The position numbers and the translations under genes were made by a program. From positions 3,720,001-3,784,000 of the forward strand of contig OY970371.1 in assembly GCA_963718695.1 (NCBI GenBank): a DNA stretch of 64,000 nucleotides, read 5' to 3'. This document shows, in pieces, positions 24,612 through 34,572 of the stretch. Origin of the DNA: Manganitrophus sp963718695. GTDB lineage: Bacteria; Nitrospirota; Nitrospiria; SBBL01; Manganitrophaceae. The first letter of the stretch is position 1. Each line of letters begins with the position of its first letter. The notes under the pieces were generated by a model. That model worked only from the letters and a program-made list of their open reading frames with translations. It had not been told where the DNA came from and did no database searches.

Positions 24612-26465
24612 TCAAGCGGGGATCAACGGCTCCGGACGGCCGAACAGAAAACCCTGACCGAGATCAACCCCGATCTCCCGAACGACCGCCAATTCCTGCT
24701 CGGTTTCGATCCCTTCCGCAACGATCCCTCGCGTGGTGTAATTTTGCAATGCGAAGACCAAGTCCTTCAAGAATTTTCTAAATTTCGGGGAAGAGACCGC
24801 CTGAAGCAGGGTCGAGCGATCGATCTTGATATACTCCGGAACCAGCTGGGCGATGAAGGGGAAGGAGACGAATCCCGCGCCGAAGTCGTCGATGGCGAGT
24901 TGGAACCCCTTTGCGCGCCATTTTTCGGCCAGCGCGAGGTAGCTTTCAACATGCTGACTGTGCAACGCCTCCATCTCCGAGATTTCCAAAATCACATCGA
25001 TCCCCTCCGGCTTTTGGATCAATTCGATCTGATGCAAAAGATGAAAATCGACGTTCAAGAAGAGCCGCTCTCCCTGAAGACCGAGCCGCTCTGCCTCATT
25101 GAGCTGGGAGGAGAAACAAAGCCGCTTTAACTCATTGAGCTGACCGATCGCCTGATATCGATTAAAGAGCTCCGGTACCGTCAGCTTGCCATGAGGGTCT
25201 CGTGCCAGCGCCTCGTATCCGATCGGCCGGCCGGAGCGAAGATCGACCACCGGCTGGAAGACCACCTTGATACTCCGCTCATCAAGAAGATACTCCTCCG
25301 CCCCAATGTGAATTTTGTCTCCCCCTTGCTTGGCAATATAGAGCGCTCGGTCGGCCAAACTGATCAATCCATCGATCGTGGCCCCGTGCTCGGGGTAAAA
25401 AGCGACCCCGATGCTGATGTCGAGGGGAAGTTGGGCCTCTTCACCCATTTTCCTCACGGCTTTCCGAATCCGCTCCGCGGTGATGAGGACCCCTTCTCGG
25501 GAGGTGTCGATGAGGAGCACGGCAATCTCATCGCCTCCCCAGCGAAACACCAGATCGATCTCTCGAATACATTCCTGAATCGCCTGCGCCACCGACTTCA
25601 AGACCCGATCCCCGGCTTGGTGTCCGAGTGTGTCGTTGATCGATTTAAAATGATCCAAATCGCAAAGGAGAATGGCAAGGCAACTCCCCTTCCGGTCGGC
25701 GCGCGCGACTTCTTCTTCTGCCCGCAGATCAAAATAGCGGCGGTTGTAAAGACCGGTCAGCGCGTCGAGATTCGCCTGTCGCGCCAAGGCCTGCTCGGCC
25801 CGCTTCCGCTCGATGACTTCGTTTTGAAGTACCTGGTTGGCGGTTTTCAGCTCAACGGTCCGCTGAAGAATCCGGCTCTCCAACAACTCATTTATTTTTT
25901 TCGTCTCTTCTTCGGCTCTCTTTCGAGGGGTAATATCGGTCACCGCCGTCCGACAGCGCCGCTCGCCCCCCTCCTCTTCGACGAGAAGACTTTCAAGCTG
26001 CACATCGAATGAGGCGTTATTCCCGTTTATTTTCATTTCGCAGTGCCGGCGACCGCCGCCGTGGAAAACGGCCGCGAGGTGGGTGCGGAAATGGATTTGA
26101 TCTTCTGGGGCAACAAAGAGGGTGAAGGGTTTTTCAATGATCTGTGGTCGCTCCATCCCCATTTGGTCTGCACCGGTCAAATTGGCGTCGAGGATAAGGC
26201 CATCTCGGTCGAATGTAAAGTATCCGAGGGGAGCGAAATCGTAGAGATCCGAATATCGATTCCGGGACTCCTCCAGCATGGCGTGGGTTTCTCGAAGCTC
26301 TTCGTTCTGCATCTCCAATTCAATATGGTGCGCTTGCAGCTCCTGGAGCAGCCGTGCCATTTTGTCTTGCGGCGATGGCTTGGCTCTTTTGTTTTTACTT
26401 TGAGGTTTTTCTTGGGACCGCTTACCCGGTGATTTGGTTGGACGATTCTTCATCGCGGCCTCCAT
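24612..26465 (-). CDS. PAS-GGDEF-EAL cyclic-di-GMP signalling protein
   Basis: This 617-residue protein is basic and disordered at the N-terminus (1-30), then a short coiled coil, a PAS domain (about 68-180, RYSDLYDFAPLGYFTFDRDG), and a coiled coil (180-230). A GGDEF domain follows at about 230-390. An EAL domain (about 395-617) has GYEALAR near residue 418, EISEMEA and DDFGAGF. The GGDEF signature reads WGGDEI, with Ile for Phe, so cyclase activity may be altered; the EAL motif looks intact. No membrane segment, so it is a cytoplasmic diguanylate cyclase/phosphodiesterase. Confidence 0.93.
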   Translation of the reverse strand: MEAAMKNRPTKSPGKRSQEKPQSKNKRAKPSPQDKMARLLQELQAHHIELEMQNEELRETHAMLEESRNRYSDLYDFAPLGYFTFDRDGLILDANLTGADQMGMERPQIIEKPFTLFVAPEDQIHFRTHLAAVFHGGGRRHCEMKINGNNASFDVQLESLLVEEEGGERRCRTAVTDITPRKRAEEETKKINELLESRILQRTVELKTANQVLQNEVIERKRAEQALARQANLDALTGLYNRRYFDLRAEEEVARADRKGSCLAILLCDLDHFKSINDTLGHQAGDRVLKSVAQAIQECIREIDLVFRWGGDEIAVLLIDTSREGVLITAERIRKAVRKMGEEAQLPLDISIGVAFYPEHGATIDGLISLADRALYIAKQGGDKIHIGAEEYLLDERSIKVVFQPVVDLRSGRPIGYEALARDPHGKLTVPELFNRYQAIGQLNELKRLCFSSQLNEAERLGLQGERLFLNVDFHLLHQIELIQKPEGIDVILEISEMEALHSQHVESYLALAEKWRAKGFQLAIDDFGAGFVSFPFIAQLVPEYIKIDRSTLLQAVSSPKFRKFLKDLVFALQNYTTRGIVAEGIETEQELAVVREIGVDLGQGFLFGRPEPLIPA

Positions 26466-26686
26466 TAAAGAAAAGGGAAGGAAAAAGCGCCCGATCGCGA
26501 GGGTGAAGCAGGGGAGAATTCGCAGGGTCAGAACCGATAGTCTAAAATAAGTTTGATCAAATGGCTATCAAGAAAAATAGGAGTTTTTCCAGAAAGAGCG
26601 GACAGGCAAACGGGCCGATGCGGGCGATCGGTAAACCGGCCTCCTTCTATTTACCGACCCTTAAGGTATTAATCCGGTTTGGTGAA

Positions 26687-26715
26687 TTGCACCCCTGTAT
26701 GCCGGCGCCTATAAT
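26687..26715 (+). promoter_or_regulatory. Sigma-70 promoter for the response regulator gene
   Basis: TTGCAC (26687-26692) and a perfect TATAAT (26710-26715) are spaced 17 bases apart, 40 nt before the ATG at 26755. A good candidate for the main promoter of the receiver-domain protein. Confidence 0.7.
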
Positions 26716-26754
26716 CAGATCACATCGTACCCATAGCGTGAAGGGAGAAAAAAC

Positions 26755-27252
26755 ATGGCAGGAGAGAAAATCCTCGTCGTTGACGACAATTCCGATGCGG
26801 TCACCATCCTCACGGCGATCTTAAAAAAAGGGGGATACACTGTTTCAATTGCGAGAGACGGGGAAGAGGCGCTTCGTAAAGCCACCGAGAAGCGCCCCGC
26901 CTTGATTCTCTTGGATCTGATGATGCCGAAACTGGACGGCTTCGAGGTCTGCCGACGTATTCGGGACGATCCGGCGTTGCGGGATACGATTATTTTTTTC
27001 CTCAGCGCGAAGGGCGATCGCTCCTCCAAAACAGAGGCCATTATACTGGGGGTGAGCGAATACATCATCAAACCTTTCACCCCGCGGGAAATTCTGGAGA
27101 AGGTTCAATACCACCTTTCGACGCCAAAACCCCCCGGCATTTTCTTGCTGACTTTTCTGCTGGGACTTTACAGCCGTCTGGTGGAGCTCGGGCTGTGGAT
27201 CCGTTTATGTCCGCTGAAAAAGAGGCCGGCGGTAAACCGCTTTCCTTTTTAA
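26755..27252 (+). CDS. Single-domain response regulator with hydrophobic C-terminal tail
   Basis: Residues 1-122 form a receiver domain: KILVVDDNSD, phospho-acceptor in LILLDLMMPKLDG, FLSAKG and the conserved Lys in IIKPFTP. No DNA-binding or enzymatic output follows. Residues 125-165 (GIFLLTFLLGLYSRLVELGLWIRLCPLKKRP) form a hydrophobic then basic tail that could bind membrane or a partner. GGGAG lies upstream of the ATG. It is probably an adaptor in a two-component or cyclic-di-GMP pathway, since it neighbours the GGDEF-EAL gene. Confidence 0.88.
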   Translation: MAGEKILVVDDNSDAVTILTAILKKGGYTVSIARDGEEALRKATEKRPALILLDLMMPKLDGFEVCRRIRDDPALRDTIIFFLSAKGDRSSKTEAIILGVSEYIIKPFTPREILEKVQYHLSTPKPPGIFLLTFLLGLYSRLVELGLWIRLCPLKKRPAVNRFPF

Positions 27253-27425
27253 CTTTTTAATGTGAGGAAACGAAAAAGAGACCCGCCGGGGATCGGAAAA
27301 CCGTATCTGACCGGATCCGACATTTTCAAGGGAGAGGGTCATTGTCCCAAAAACGAAACCCCGACCGTGAGGGATTCCTCATCAGTGCGGGGTCATTTGG
27401 TAAGTCAATGCCCGTTCGGCATCTC

Positions 27426-27719
27426 TTAAGAGCGAACGAAGGGCGATCCCACGTATGTTTCTGTTTCAAATTTTGACACTTCGGGAAGAAATCGCAGAGG
27501 AGAAACCATCTCTTCACCGGGGAGACGTTTCTCAAACCGGGGCGAATCCGCCGGAACAGGAATCCCGCGCCGAACGAAATTAATCCAATCTAACGTTATT
27601 TCTTTGAATTCATTAACCCAAGACAGATTCAGGGCGGTATAGACCGCAAGCAACAAAACATTGATAAGAGTGAAACCGGCAAGTCCTTCGAGTCCATAAA
27701 CAAAGTATTGTTCAAACAT
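27426..27719 (-). CDS. Small single-pass membrane protein of unknown function
   Basis: A strong AGGAGGT ribosome site 5 nt before the ATG supports translation of this 97-residue protein. It has one membrane segment near the N-terminus (GLAGFTLINVLLLAVYTALNL) and a soluble C-terminal half ending FVRS. No family recognised. It stands alone on the minus strand. Confidence 0.6.
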   Translation of the reverse strand: MFEQYFVYGLEGLAGFTLINVLLLAVYTALNLSWVNEFKEITLDWINFVRRGIPVPADSPRFEKRLPGEEMVSPLRFLPEVSKFETETYVGSPFVRS

Positions 27720-28008
27720 GGCGACCTCCTTTTCAGATCGATAACTGCCTTCTTATATAGCAAAGGTGGTGCCATTAGTTAAAATGTATATATTTCAATT
27801 GTTTATGTTATAGATAAAATTTTGAAAGCCCTCTTTTGTTCATAAGTGAAACATATCAACGGTTCACTTTTGTAACTTAAATGGGAACGGCCGGAGCGCT
27901 CCTCCCATACTTCGGATGCGAGTGGAGCAATACGATTAGAGGGGGCTCGGGTATCTAGAGATGGAGATGCATTTCATTTGTTCTGGTGAGGAGTCCCAAC
28001 GGTCGTTT

Positions 28009-28293
28009 TTATAATATCCAAAAAAGGAAGGGCCAGAGGAATGCGCCTGAGCCTGCCATTAATTTCTCCTTCGGGGTTAAACGGCGGGTGGCGTACAAGA
28101 AGGGGAGGCTCACGGGTGAGGTCAGAAAGCAGGCGGTCAGATAGACCCATTTAGGGGTGCGCTGTGCCCGGACCGGCTCCGGAAAGAAACTACAGAAAGG
28201 GCACTCAATCTCCCCACGCAAAATTTGGCCGCAGCGCGCGCAACGTGTGCGGCCTAAGAGTTCATCGAGATGGGCTTCTTCGTCCGCCGACAT
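28009..28293 (-). CDS. Small zinc-ribbon membrane protein
   Basis: I start at ATG 28293 (MSADEEAHLDELLG) rather than the longer frame from 28344. CARCGQIL and CPFCSFF form a zinc-ribbon-like CxxC...CxxC. Two hydrophobic stretches follow (VYLTACFLTSPVSLPFLYA and AGSGAFLWPFLFWIL). Unknown function. Stands alone. Confidence 0.6.
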   Translation of the reverse strand: MSADEEAHLDELLGRTRCARCGQILRGEIECPFCSFFPEPVRAQRTPKWVYLTACFLTSPVSLPFLYATRRLTPKEKLMAGSGAFLWPFLFWIL

Positions 28294-28371
28294 GATTGAT
28301 CTTGCCTCGAAGAAATCATACCAAGGTCGGCACGGATAAATCAAAGCATTCTATGGTTCACCTATCTCAAT

Positions 28372-28866
28372 CTAGGCCGCTCTCCCTCTCTCCGGCCCTG
28401 CCTCTAAATAGCGGCGGAGCGCCTCCTCATACCCGCGCGCATCTTCCTCATTCAAGAAGAAGGCGAGGTTACGCGATTTGTAGCCGGTCCACTGTCCTGT
28501 CGGTTCAAAGCCAATCGTGTCGGCCGTTTCCAGGTAGTCCACCTCAAATCCATCGGCGTAAAGCTCGCCGCCCTGCTCGAGAAGGAAACGTAAGAACTCG
28601 CGATTCTCCGGAATGCGGTCGGTGAAACGGGCATTTCCATCCGGCTCGGCATCATCATCCCGGAGCGCCGGCTCAAACGCAACGGCGTCCTCCCTCATCT
28701 TCTCCGGAATTTCCAGAGCATATCCCGGCAAAAAGGTAGGAAAGGGCGGAGGATCCCCGGACAGAGGCGCCTGATCCGAATAGACATTCGGATCAGCACC
28801 AATCTCTTCAATCCCTCCTTCTTCATCATAGACTTGTGTCAAATCGAGCAGCACGCGTGTCCTCAT
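28372..28866 (-). CDS. Hypothetical acidic protein, 164 residues
   Basis: AGGAGGAAAC directly precedes the ATG, so translation is likely. The protein is acidic in the centre (ALRDDDAEPDGNARFTDRI) and has a helical C-terminal part with LNEEDARGYEEALRRYLEAG. No motif or family recognised; no signal peptide. It might be a small adaptor or phage-like protein. Confidence 0.55.
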   Translation of the reverse strand: MRTRVLLDLTQVYDEEGGIEEIGADPNVYSDQAPLSGDPPPFPTFLPGYALEIPEKMREDAVAFEPALRDDDAEPDGNARFTDRIPENREFLRFLLEQGGELYADGFEVDYLETADTIGFEPTGQWTGYKSRNLAFFLNEEDARGYEEALRRYLEAGPERGRAA

Positions 28867-29091
28867 GTTTCCTCCTATCTCTACTTCCTATCTCTACTTC
28901 TTGTATCGATGGTAAACTCTTCGCTTTGCGGCTTTCAATGCTTCAAAAGGATTATTTCTTCACCATCAGCCGGCACAATCTCGGCCGTTCCAACCGACCC
29001 CCGAAACGGTCTATAATAGATCAGGATCGAAGCGCCATCAGGCCGGAGGTGATCTCTTCGCACCCTCCGCCGTTTTAAACGAGGAAAGCCG

Positions 29092-30763
29092 ATGAAACTC
29101 TCATTAAAACCCCAACACCTCAAGCGTTACAAAGATATTGCCCTTCTCTTTTTCAGGTATGGAAACAGTCACCTTTTTAAAAACACAGAATTTGATGATC
29201 TCCTCGCCGAGGAGGAAAAAATGCCGGAACGTCGGGAACGAGCCGGAGCGGCTCACCGATGATCTTGAGCGGATGGGACCGACCTTCGTGAAGCTGGGAC
29301 AGCTCCTCGCCAGCCGGGCCGATCTTCTGCCACTGCCTTATCTCCAGGCTCTCTCCCGCCTGCACGAAGATGTCAAACCGTTCCCCTATGAAGAGGTCGA
29401 AAAGATCGTCCAGGAAGAGCTGGGGGTGAGGCTCTCAAAGGGATTTTCTTACTTCAATCCGGAGCCGCTCGCGGCCGCCTCGCTGGGCCAGGTTCACCTC
29501 GCCGCGCTACGGGAAGGACGACCCGTCGTCGTGAAAATTCAACGGCCCGGCATCCGCGCCCAAATTCTGGAAGACATGGAGGTGCTGGAGGAGATCGCCG
29601 CCTTCCTTGAGGCCCATACCGAAGTCGGAAAGCGTTATCAATTTCTAAAACTCTTCGACGAGATGCGGAAAAGCCTTTTGCGTGAGCTCGACTATCGCAA
29701 GGAATCGGCGCAGCTTGCAGCGCTGGCGAACAATCTGCGCGAGTTCGAGCAGATTCAGGTTCCTCTTCCGATCGACGATTACACGACCTCGCGGGTTTTG
29801 ACGATGGAGTATGTCTCCGGAAAAAAGATCACGGCGCTCGGACCGTTGGTCGGTCTGGAGGTGGACGGAGCGAAACTCGCCGACGACCTCTTCCATGCCT
29901 ACCTGAAGCAGATTTTAGTCGACGGCCTCTTCCACGCCGATCCGCACCCGGGGAACATTTATCTCACCGAGGACCGGCGGATTGCGCTGCTCGATCTCGG
30001 AATGGTGGGGCGCGTGGCCCCTTCGACACAGGAGCATCTTCTGAAGCTGCTCCTCGCGATCAGCGAAGGAGAGACGGAGGGGGCGGCCGATATCCTCATC
30101 CGGATCAGTGGTAAAAAAGATGCTTTCCAAGAGATGGAATTTCGGCGGAAGATCTCCGACTTGATCATCGAACAAAAAGATGCCCCCCTCCGGGAGATCG
30201 ATGTTGGAAAGGCAATCTTGGGGTTGGTCCGCCAGGCGGTGGAGCATGGGCTGCAAGTCCCGCCCGATTTGACCCTGCTTGGAAAAACATTGCTTCAGCT
30301 CGATCAGGTCGGAAGGACACTGCATCCTTCCTTCAATCCGACCGACGCAGTCCGCCGCCACGTCAACGGCATCATGGAACAGCGGGGCTGGAAGAGCCTC
30401 TCCCCCGGGCAGATGTGGAGTTCCCTCCTGGAGATGAAAGACTTCGTCGGAAACCTGCCGGGGAGACTGAACCGCATCCTGGATGCCCTGGTGCATTCCG
30501 AGCTGGAGGTGAAGATTCGGCCGATGGAGACCGAGCTCTATCTCGCCGGCTTTCAGAAAGTGGCCAACCGGATTACAGCGGGCTTGATCCTGGCCGCCTT
30601 GATCGTCGGCGCGGCCCTGCTGATGCGGGTGGAGACCTCGTTTCGCATCCTCGGTTACCCCGGACTGGCGATGCTCTGCTTTTTAGCGGCCGCCGGAGGG
30701 GGGTCCTGGCTGCTGATCAATATCTTCGTCCAGGACCATCGGGACAAGGCGCGGCGGCAGTGA
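29092..30763 (+). CDS. ABC1/AarF (UbiB-like) atypical kinase, broken by a frameshift near 29220-29241
   Basis: The true N-terminus is the frame from ATG 29092 (MKLSLKPQHLKRYKDIALLFFRYGNSHLF...), which ends at a TGA about 57 codons on. The rest (DDLERMGPTFVKLGQLLASRADLLP ...) is in the +1 frame from about 29250. Together they give one full ABC1 protein of about 550 residues, with the Ala-rich loop AAASLGQV, the catalytic segment FHADPHPGNIYL and LLDLGMVG, and C-terminal membrane helices. A run of six A at 29216-29221 is a likely indel site. The family acts in quinone metabolism or as lipid-linked ATPases. Real mutation versus assembly error cannot be decided here. Confidence 0.8.
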
Positions 30764-30781
30764 TGTAAATTCGCTCTTTCT

Positions 30782-30833
30782 GTAGAGAGGCCGCCTTTCG
30801 GAGTCGATGCGCGCACGACGCATCACGCCCTAC
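30782..30833. repeat. GTAG...CTAC element overlapping the erythromycin esterase stop
   Basis: The sequence starts GTAGAGAGGC and ends GCCCTAC, with an internal GATGCG/CGCATC hairpin. Its terminal CTAC contributes the TAG stop of the adjacent minus-strand gene (30830). It looks like a degraded member of the GTAG family. Confidence 0.5.
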
Positions 30834-32158
30834 GCCGCCCATGGATAGGTCTCCGGCGGCTCGCGCTCCTCCCGCGGTTCGATGGAATAGGGATGGAGCG
30901 CCTCCGTTTCATCCAGATAGAGGAATGCATCGTAACGGCGCGGCATCACTGAGGGGACATAATTTCCGAACCGCTCCCGATTCGGATGATAAACCACACC
31001 GATCGCGCGATGCTCCCAGGGCTGATAAAATCGACCCTTGTCGGGAAGCCGATCCAGCTCCTCGAAAATAAAAAGCCGGTCCTTCGGCGAGTTTCGATGA
31101 ACCCCCTCCTCCCAGCTCCCCTGACGCGCCGGCGGCACCGGCATGACTTCCATCGGCGCCTCCCACTCCACCGCGGCGACGACACTCCCCCGATACGATC
31201 CAAAACCGACCAGGACGGCATTCTCTTCTCCATGCCGCTCGCGCACAAGCTGGCCGACATTGACCATCCCCGCCTCGGCCATATCGGTCGCGCGGGCATC
31301 GCCGATATGGGTATTGTGTTCCCAGACGATCGCCTTGGCCTGCGGCCCGTGGAACTGCATCAGCCGATCGAGGGTGTCGGCCATGTGACCATCGCGAATA
31401 TTCCACGAATCCGGCCCGCCGTGCACCATCGTCCGATAGTAGCGCTCCGCATTTTGGGCGATCAAGGCATTCTGCTCCGCGTTAAACACTGCCTCCCGGT
31501 CGTTCGGGTACTCCCGGATCTTCCGCCGAAGCATCGAGAGAATCTGAACCACCTCGCCTTCACACGAAGCGGGGACAAAGGCGGTCGCCCGGGCATACTT
31601 TTGCACATCCTCCCCGTACGGCTCAAAACAGCGATAGGCCCGTTTGGCCACCTGTGCCGCCTCCGGATCGATCCGGTTCAGGTATCGGACCACGGCGTGC
31701 ATCGAATCCCAAAGGCTGTAGACATCCAGACCGTAGAAACCGATCCGCGCTTCCTCCGGGAGATCCGCATTGAATCGGCGGAGCCATTCGGCCAACGCTT
31801 CGACCTCCTCATTGGCCCACATCCAGGTCGGCCAGCGATCAAATTTTCTTAACACCTCTTGCGCACTCTCTCCCGCGTCCGGCGCTCCCTTTACATATCG
31901 ATTGACCGCGTAGCAATCGGGCCAGTCTCCCTCCACCGCGATAAAGGAGAATCCTTTTTCCCGGATCAGCCGTTCGCTGATCTGTTGCCGCCAGGTGTAA
32001 TACTCGGAGGTGCCGTGCGAGGCCTCCCCGAGCAGGACATACCGGGCTGTCCCGATTCGATCCAAAAGCGGATCGAGGCTCTCCGGTCCACCGAGCGGGT
32101 GTGCGATCTCCTGCAGCGGTGTTCTCTGACGCGACGGTTCTTTCGGGTCCTTTTCCAT
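30830..32158 (-). CDS. Erythromycin-esterase family protein
   Basis: This 442-residue protein shows the family's hallmarks: VLLGEASHGTSEYYTWRQQISERLIREKGFSFIAVEGDWPDCYAVN at about 37-82, IVWEHNTHIGDAR at about 288-300, then RGSVVAAVEWEAP. Active-site His and Glu residues lie in ASHGT and VEGDW. Chromosomal members are mostly of unknown physiological role and should not be read as a macrolide-resistance gene. A promoter with TTGCCT/TAACCT is placed just upstream (32188-32216). Confidence 0.88.
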   Translation of the reverse strand: MEKDPKEPSRQRTPLQEIAHPLGGPESLDPLLDRIGTARYVLLGEASHGTSEYYTWRQQISERLIREKGFSFIAVEGDWPDCYAVNRYVKGAPDAGESAQEVLRKFDRWPTWMWANEEVEALAEWLRRFNADLPEEARIGFYGLDVYSLWDSMHAVVRYLNRIDPEAAQVAKRAYRCFEPYGEDVQKYARATAFVPASCEGEVVQILSMLRRKIREYPNDREAVFNAEQNALIAQNAERYYRTMVHGGPDSWNIRDGHMADTLDRLMQFHGPQAKAIVWEHNTHIGDARATDMAEAGMVNVGQLVRERHGEENAVLVGFGSYRGSVVAAVEWEAPMEVMPVPPARQGSWEEGVHRNSPKDRLFIFEELDRLPDKGRFYQPWEHRAIGVVYHPNRERFGNYVPSVMPRRYDAFLYLDETEALHPYSIEPREEREPPETYPWAA

Positions 32159-32187
32159 CGGTGCGCTCCCTCTCTTCGTTTAATTTC

Positions 32188-32230
32188 AGGTTAGCCGCTC
32201 GGACGGGAAGAGGCAATTCCTCAAAAAGGA
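32188..32230 (-). promoter_or_regulatory. Promoter of the erythromycin-esterase family gene with CCTTTTTGAGG upstream motif
   Basis: On the minus strand, TTGCCT and TAACCT are 17 bases apart. Immediately upstream is CCTTTTTGAGGAATTGCC, a motif also seen at 35329-35347 and 42730-42744. Confidence 0.5.
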
Positions 32231-32266
32231 TTAAGACCGCCGTTCCGCTCGTCGGGGCCCCCGTTG

Positions 32267-32272
32267 TATAAT
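32267..32272 (+). promoter_or_regulatory. -10 box of the DNA ligase gene, predicting a leaderless transcript
   Basis: A perfect TATAAT ends 6 bases before the ATG at 32279, so transcription would begin at or within a base or two of the start codon. No clear -35 and no ribosome binding site are visible. An in-frame TTG at 32264 would overlap the -10 box and is unlikely to be the start. Confidence 0.5.
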
Positions 32273-32278
32273 GGCCGG

Positions 32279-33829
32279 ATGAAACTCCACGATCTGGTCC
32301 AGTTGACCGGCCGCATCCGGGCGACACCACGCAAGAATGAGAAAATTACCCTGATTGCCGATTTCTTAAAACAAACAGCAGGGTCGGAGACGGCCCTTTG
32401 CGCCCTCTATCTCACCGGGACCCTTCCGCAAGGAAGAATCGGGGTCGGCGGCCGATCGATTGGAATCGCCCTCTCGGTCGCGAGCGCGCCCGATTCTTCC
32501 CTGACGCTTCAGGAGGTGGACGCCTGCTTCCAACGGATGGCCGATGACAAAGGCGCCGGTTCGGCGGGACGGAAGATGGCTGCGCTCCAGGGACTCCTTC
32601 AACGGGCCGATCCCGACGAGCGCCGCTTCCTGGCGGACCTATTGATGGGAGAACTTCGCCAGGGCGCACTGGAGGGGCTTGTCCTGGAGGCGACCGCCAA
32701 AGCGGCCGATCTTCCCCCGTCCGAGGTCCGCCAAGCGATGATGTTCTCCGGGAAGATCGGCGAGGTGGCGCGGGTTGCCCTGGAAGACGGGAAGGGTGGG
32801 CTGCAACGGTTTTCGCTCCGCCTCTTCTCGCCGATCGCCCCGATGCTCGCGCAGACCGCCGACACCATTGTCGAGGCGCTCGAGCGGCTCGGGCCAGCGG
32901 CGTTCGAATTCAAACTGGATGGTGCACGGATTCAAATCCACAAAGGAGGAGCGCGGGTCCAGATCTTCACCCGCCAGCTTCAAGAGGTGACCGATCGGCT
33001 TCCGGAAATCGTGGAATGGACCCGGGCCTTGCCAGTGGCAGAGATCGTTCTGGAGGGAGAGGTGATTGCACTTCGGCCGAATGGGACGCCGCAGCCGTTT
33101 CAGCTCACCATGCGGCGGTTCGGCCGGATCAAAAATGTCGAGGCGATGCGGCGGGAGATCCCCATCACCCCTTTCATTTTCGATTGTCTCTACCGGGAAG
33201 GCGCCTCGCTTTTACCGCTTCCGTATCGAAAGCGATTTGAACGCCTCTCGGAAGTGATTCCCCTGAACGCACGAATCCCGCGAATCGTCACCGGAGATCG
33301 AGCGGCGGCCGAGCGGTTTCATCGGGAAGCGCTGGAGGCGGGTCATGAGGGATTGATGGCGAAGGGGCTTGAGGCCCACTACACGGCGGGCCAGCGCGGA
33401 TCGCATTGGCTGAAGCTGAAGACGGCGAAGACGCTCGACTTGGTGGTCCTGGCAGCGGAGTGGGGAAACGGCCGCCGGTCGGGATGGCTCTCGAATCTTC
33501 ATTTGGGGGCGCGCGATCCGGAAAGCGGACAATTCATCATGCTCGGAAAGACCTTCAAAGGACTGACCGATGAGGTGCTCGCCTGGCAGACGGAAAGGTT
33601 TCTCTCGATAGAGACGGGGCGGGATGAGTGGACCATCACGGTCCGGCCTGAGCTGGTGGTGGAAATTGCCTTCTCCGATATACAGGCGTCGCCCCGCTAT
33701 CCGGCCGGAATGGCGCTTCGTTTTGCGCGGGTCAAGCGTTATCGGCCGGACAAGCCGGCCGCCGAGGCCGATACAATCGAGACGGTCAGGGAGATCTTCC
33801 GGCGAGAAACGGGGTCAGAGAGTAAATGA
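32279..33829 (+). CDS. ATP-dependent DNA ligase
   Basis: This 516-residue ligase has the nucleotidyltransferase motif FKLDGARIQ with catalytic Lys212, then EIVLEGEVIAL, FIFDCLYREG, GLMAKGLEAHY and the KLKTAKTLDLVVL motif. The N-terminal 200 residues form the DNA-binding domain; the C-terminus is an OB fold. Closest in style to archaeal-type LigB/ligase I relatives sometimes found in bacteria beside the NAD ligase. It may act in repair. The start at 32279 is chosen because -10 TATAAT covers the earlier TTG. Confidence 0.93.
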   Translation: MKLHDLVQLTGRIRATPRKNEKITLIADFLKQTAGSETALCALYLTGTLPQGRIGVGGRSIGIALSVASAPDSSLTLQEVDACFQRMADDKGAGSAGRKMAALQGLLQRADPDERRFLADLLMGELRQGALEGLVLEATAKAADLPPSEVRQAMMFSGKIGEVARVALEDGKGGLQRFSLRLFSPIAPMLAQTADTIVEALERLGPAAFEFKLDGARIQIHKGGARVQIFTRQLQEVTDRLPEIVEWTRALPVAEIVLEGEVIALRPNGTPQPFQLTMRRFGRIKNVEAMRREIPITPFIFDCLYREGASLLPLPYRKRFERLSEVIPLNARIPRIVTGDRAAAERFHREALEAGHEGLMAKGLEAHYTAGQRGSHWLKLKTAKTLDLVVLAAEWGNGRRSGWLSNLHLGARDPESGQFIMLGKTFKGLTDEVLAWQTERFLSIETGRDEWTITVRPELVVEIAFSDIQASPRYPAGMALRFARVKRYRPDKPAAEADTIETVREIFRRETGSESK

Positions 33830-33869
33830 CGAGAGAAGGAAATCCGCAAGGGCGTGTTTGAAACTTTCG

Positions 33870-34283
33870 CTACTGGACCTTCCGCTTCGAAAGGAGAATC
33901 TTTTGCCCTTCTTTGAAGGTCACCTGGATCTTATCCCACGAAAGCCGCTCAGTCACGACCCCCAGACCGAACTGGGCATGATCGATTAAATCGTTCTGCT
34001 TGAAAGGGCCGGCAAAGGTATACGGCTGCTTCTTTTTCGAAGAGGAAGACTGGATCAAGGCCTCCCAGGCGTGCTCAAGCTTGGTCTGCTTTGCGGCTTT
34101 TCGGGCGGGGGATTCTGTCGCCGCCGGATTGACGTACCGGTGGAGTCCGCCGCATGTCTTACATTGCACCTTGGCAACCCGCTCCCCCACCATCGCGGCA
34201 ATCGTATGATCGAGGGCCAGTTTACACTTCGTGCAAACCGAGGTAATCTCTTCTCCGACCTGATATTTTTTAGTTGTACTCAT
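33870..34283 (-). CDS. Zinc-ribbon protein with UvrD/CarD-like C-terminal beta domain
   Basis: From ATG 34283 (AAAGGATC upstream), residues 1-50 hold CTKCKLALDH and VQCKTCGGLHRYV, a four-cysteine zinc ribbon. The C-terminal part has DLIDHAQFGLGVVTERLSWDKIQVTFKEGQKILL, like the C-terminal domain of UvrD helicases ('D-x-V-x-H-x-x-F-G-x-G-x-V'). The central segment is basic. Possibly a small RNA polymerase- or DNA-associated factor. No named family. Confidence 0.6.
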   Translation of the reverse strand: MSTTKKYQVGEEITSVCTKCKLALDHTIAAMVGERVAKVQCKTCGGLHRYVNPAATESPARKAAKQTKLEHAWEALIQSSSSKKKQPYTFAGPFKQNDLIDHAQFGLGVVTERLSWDKIQVTFKEGQKILLSKRKVQ

Positions 34284-34572
34284 TGGATCCTTTCTCAAAA
34301 GTTTTATTCATTTTACTCCTTTTGGCCGGAAAATGCCACCTTAAACATGACGGATCACCGGTGAGAAGTCTAAGGTGTAATTACTTGGGTAGTAACATTA
34401 TTTATTACCCGCAGTGGAACGCGTCGTCTCCTCCGCTGGGATCGGGGTGGTTTTAAAAACACCGCGCCGGCGGCCGCCCGAATAAGGGGGCGTACCGCCG
34501 GCGACCTGAATTTAGAAGAGCGCCTCACCTGTGGAGGACATGTCACTCGCAGACGGATGAACCGATACGGCC

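Noticed and set aside
30830..32158. Macrolide resistance gene
   Set aside because: Chromosomal members of the erythromycin-esterase family are widespread and not proven to hydrolyse macrolides.
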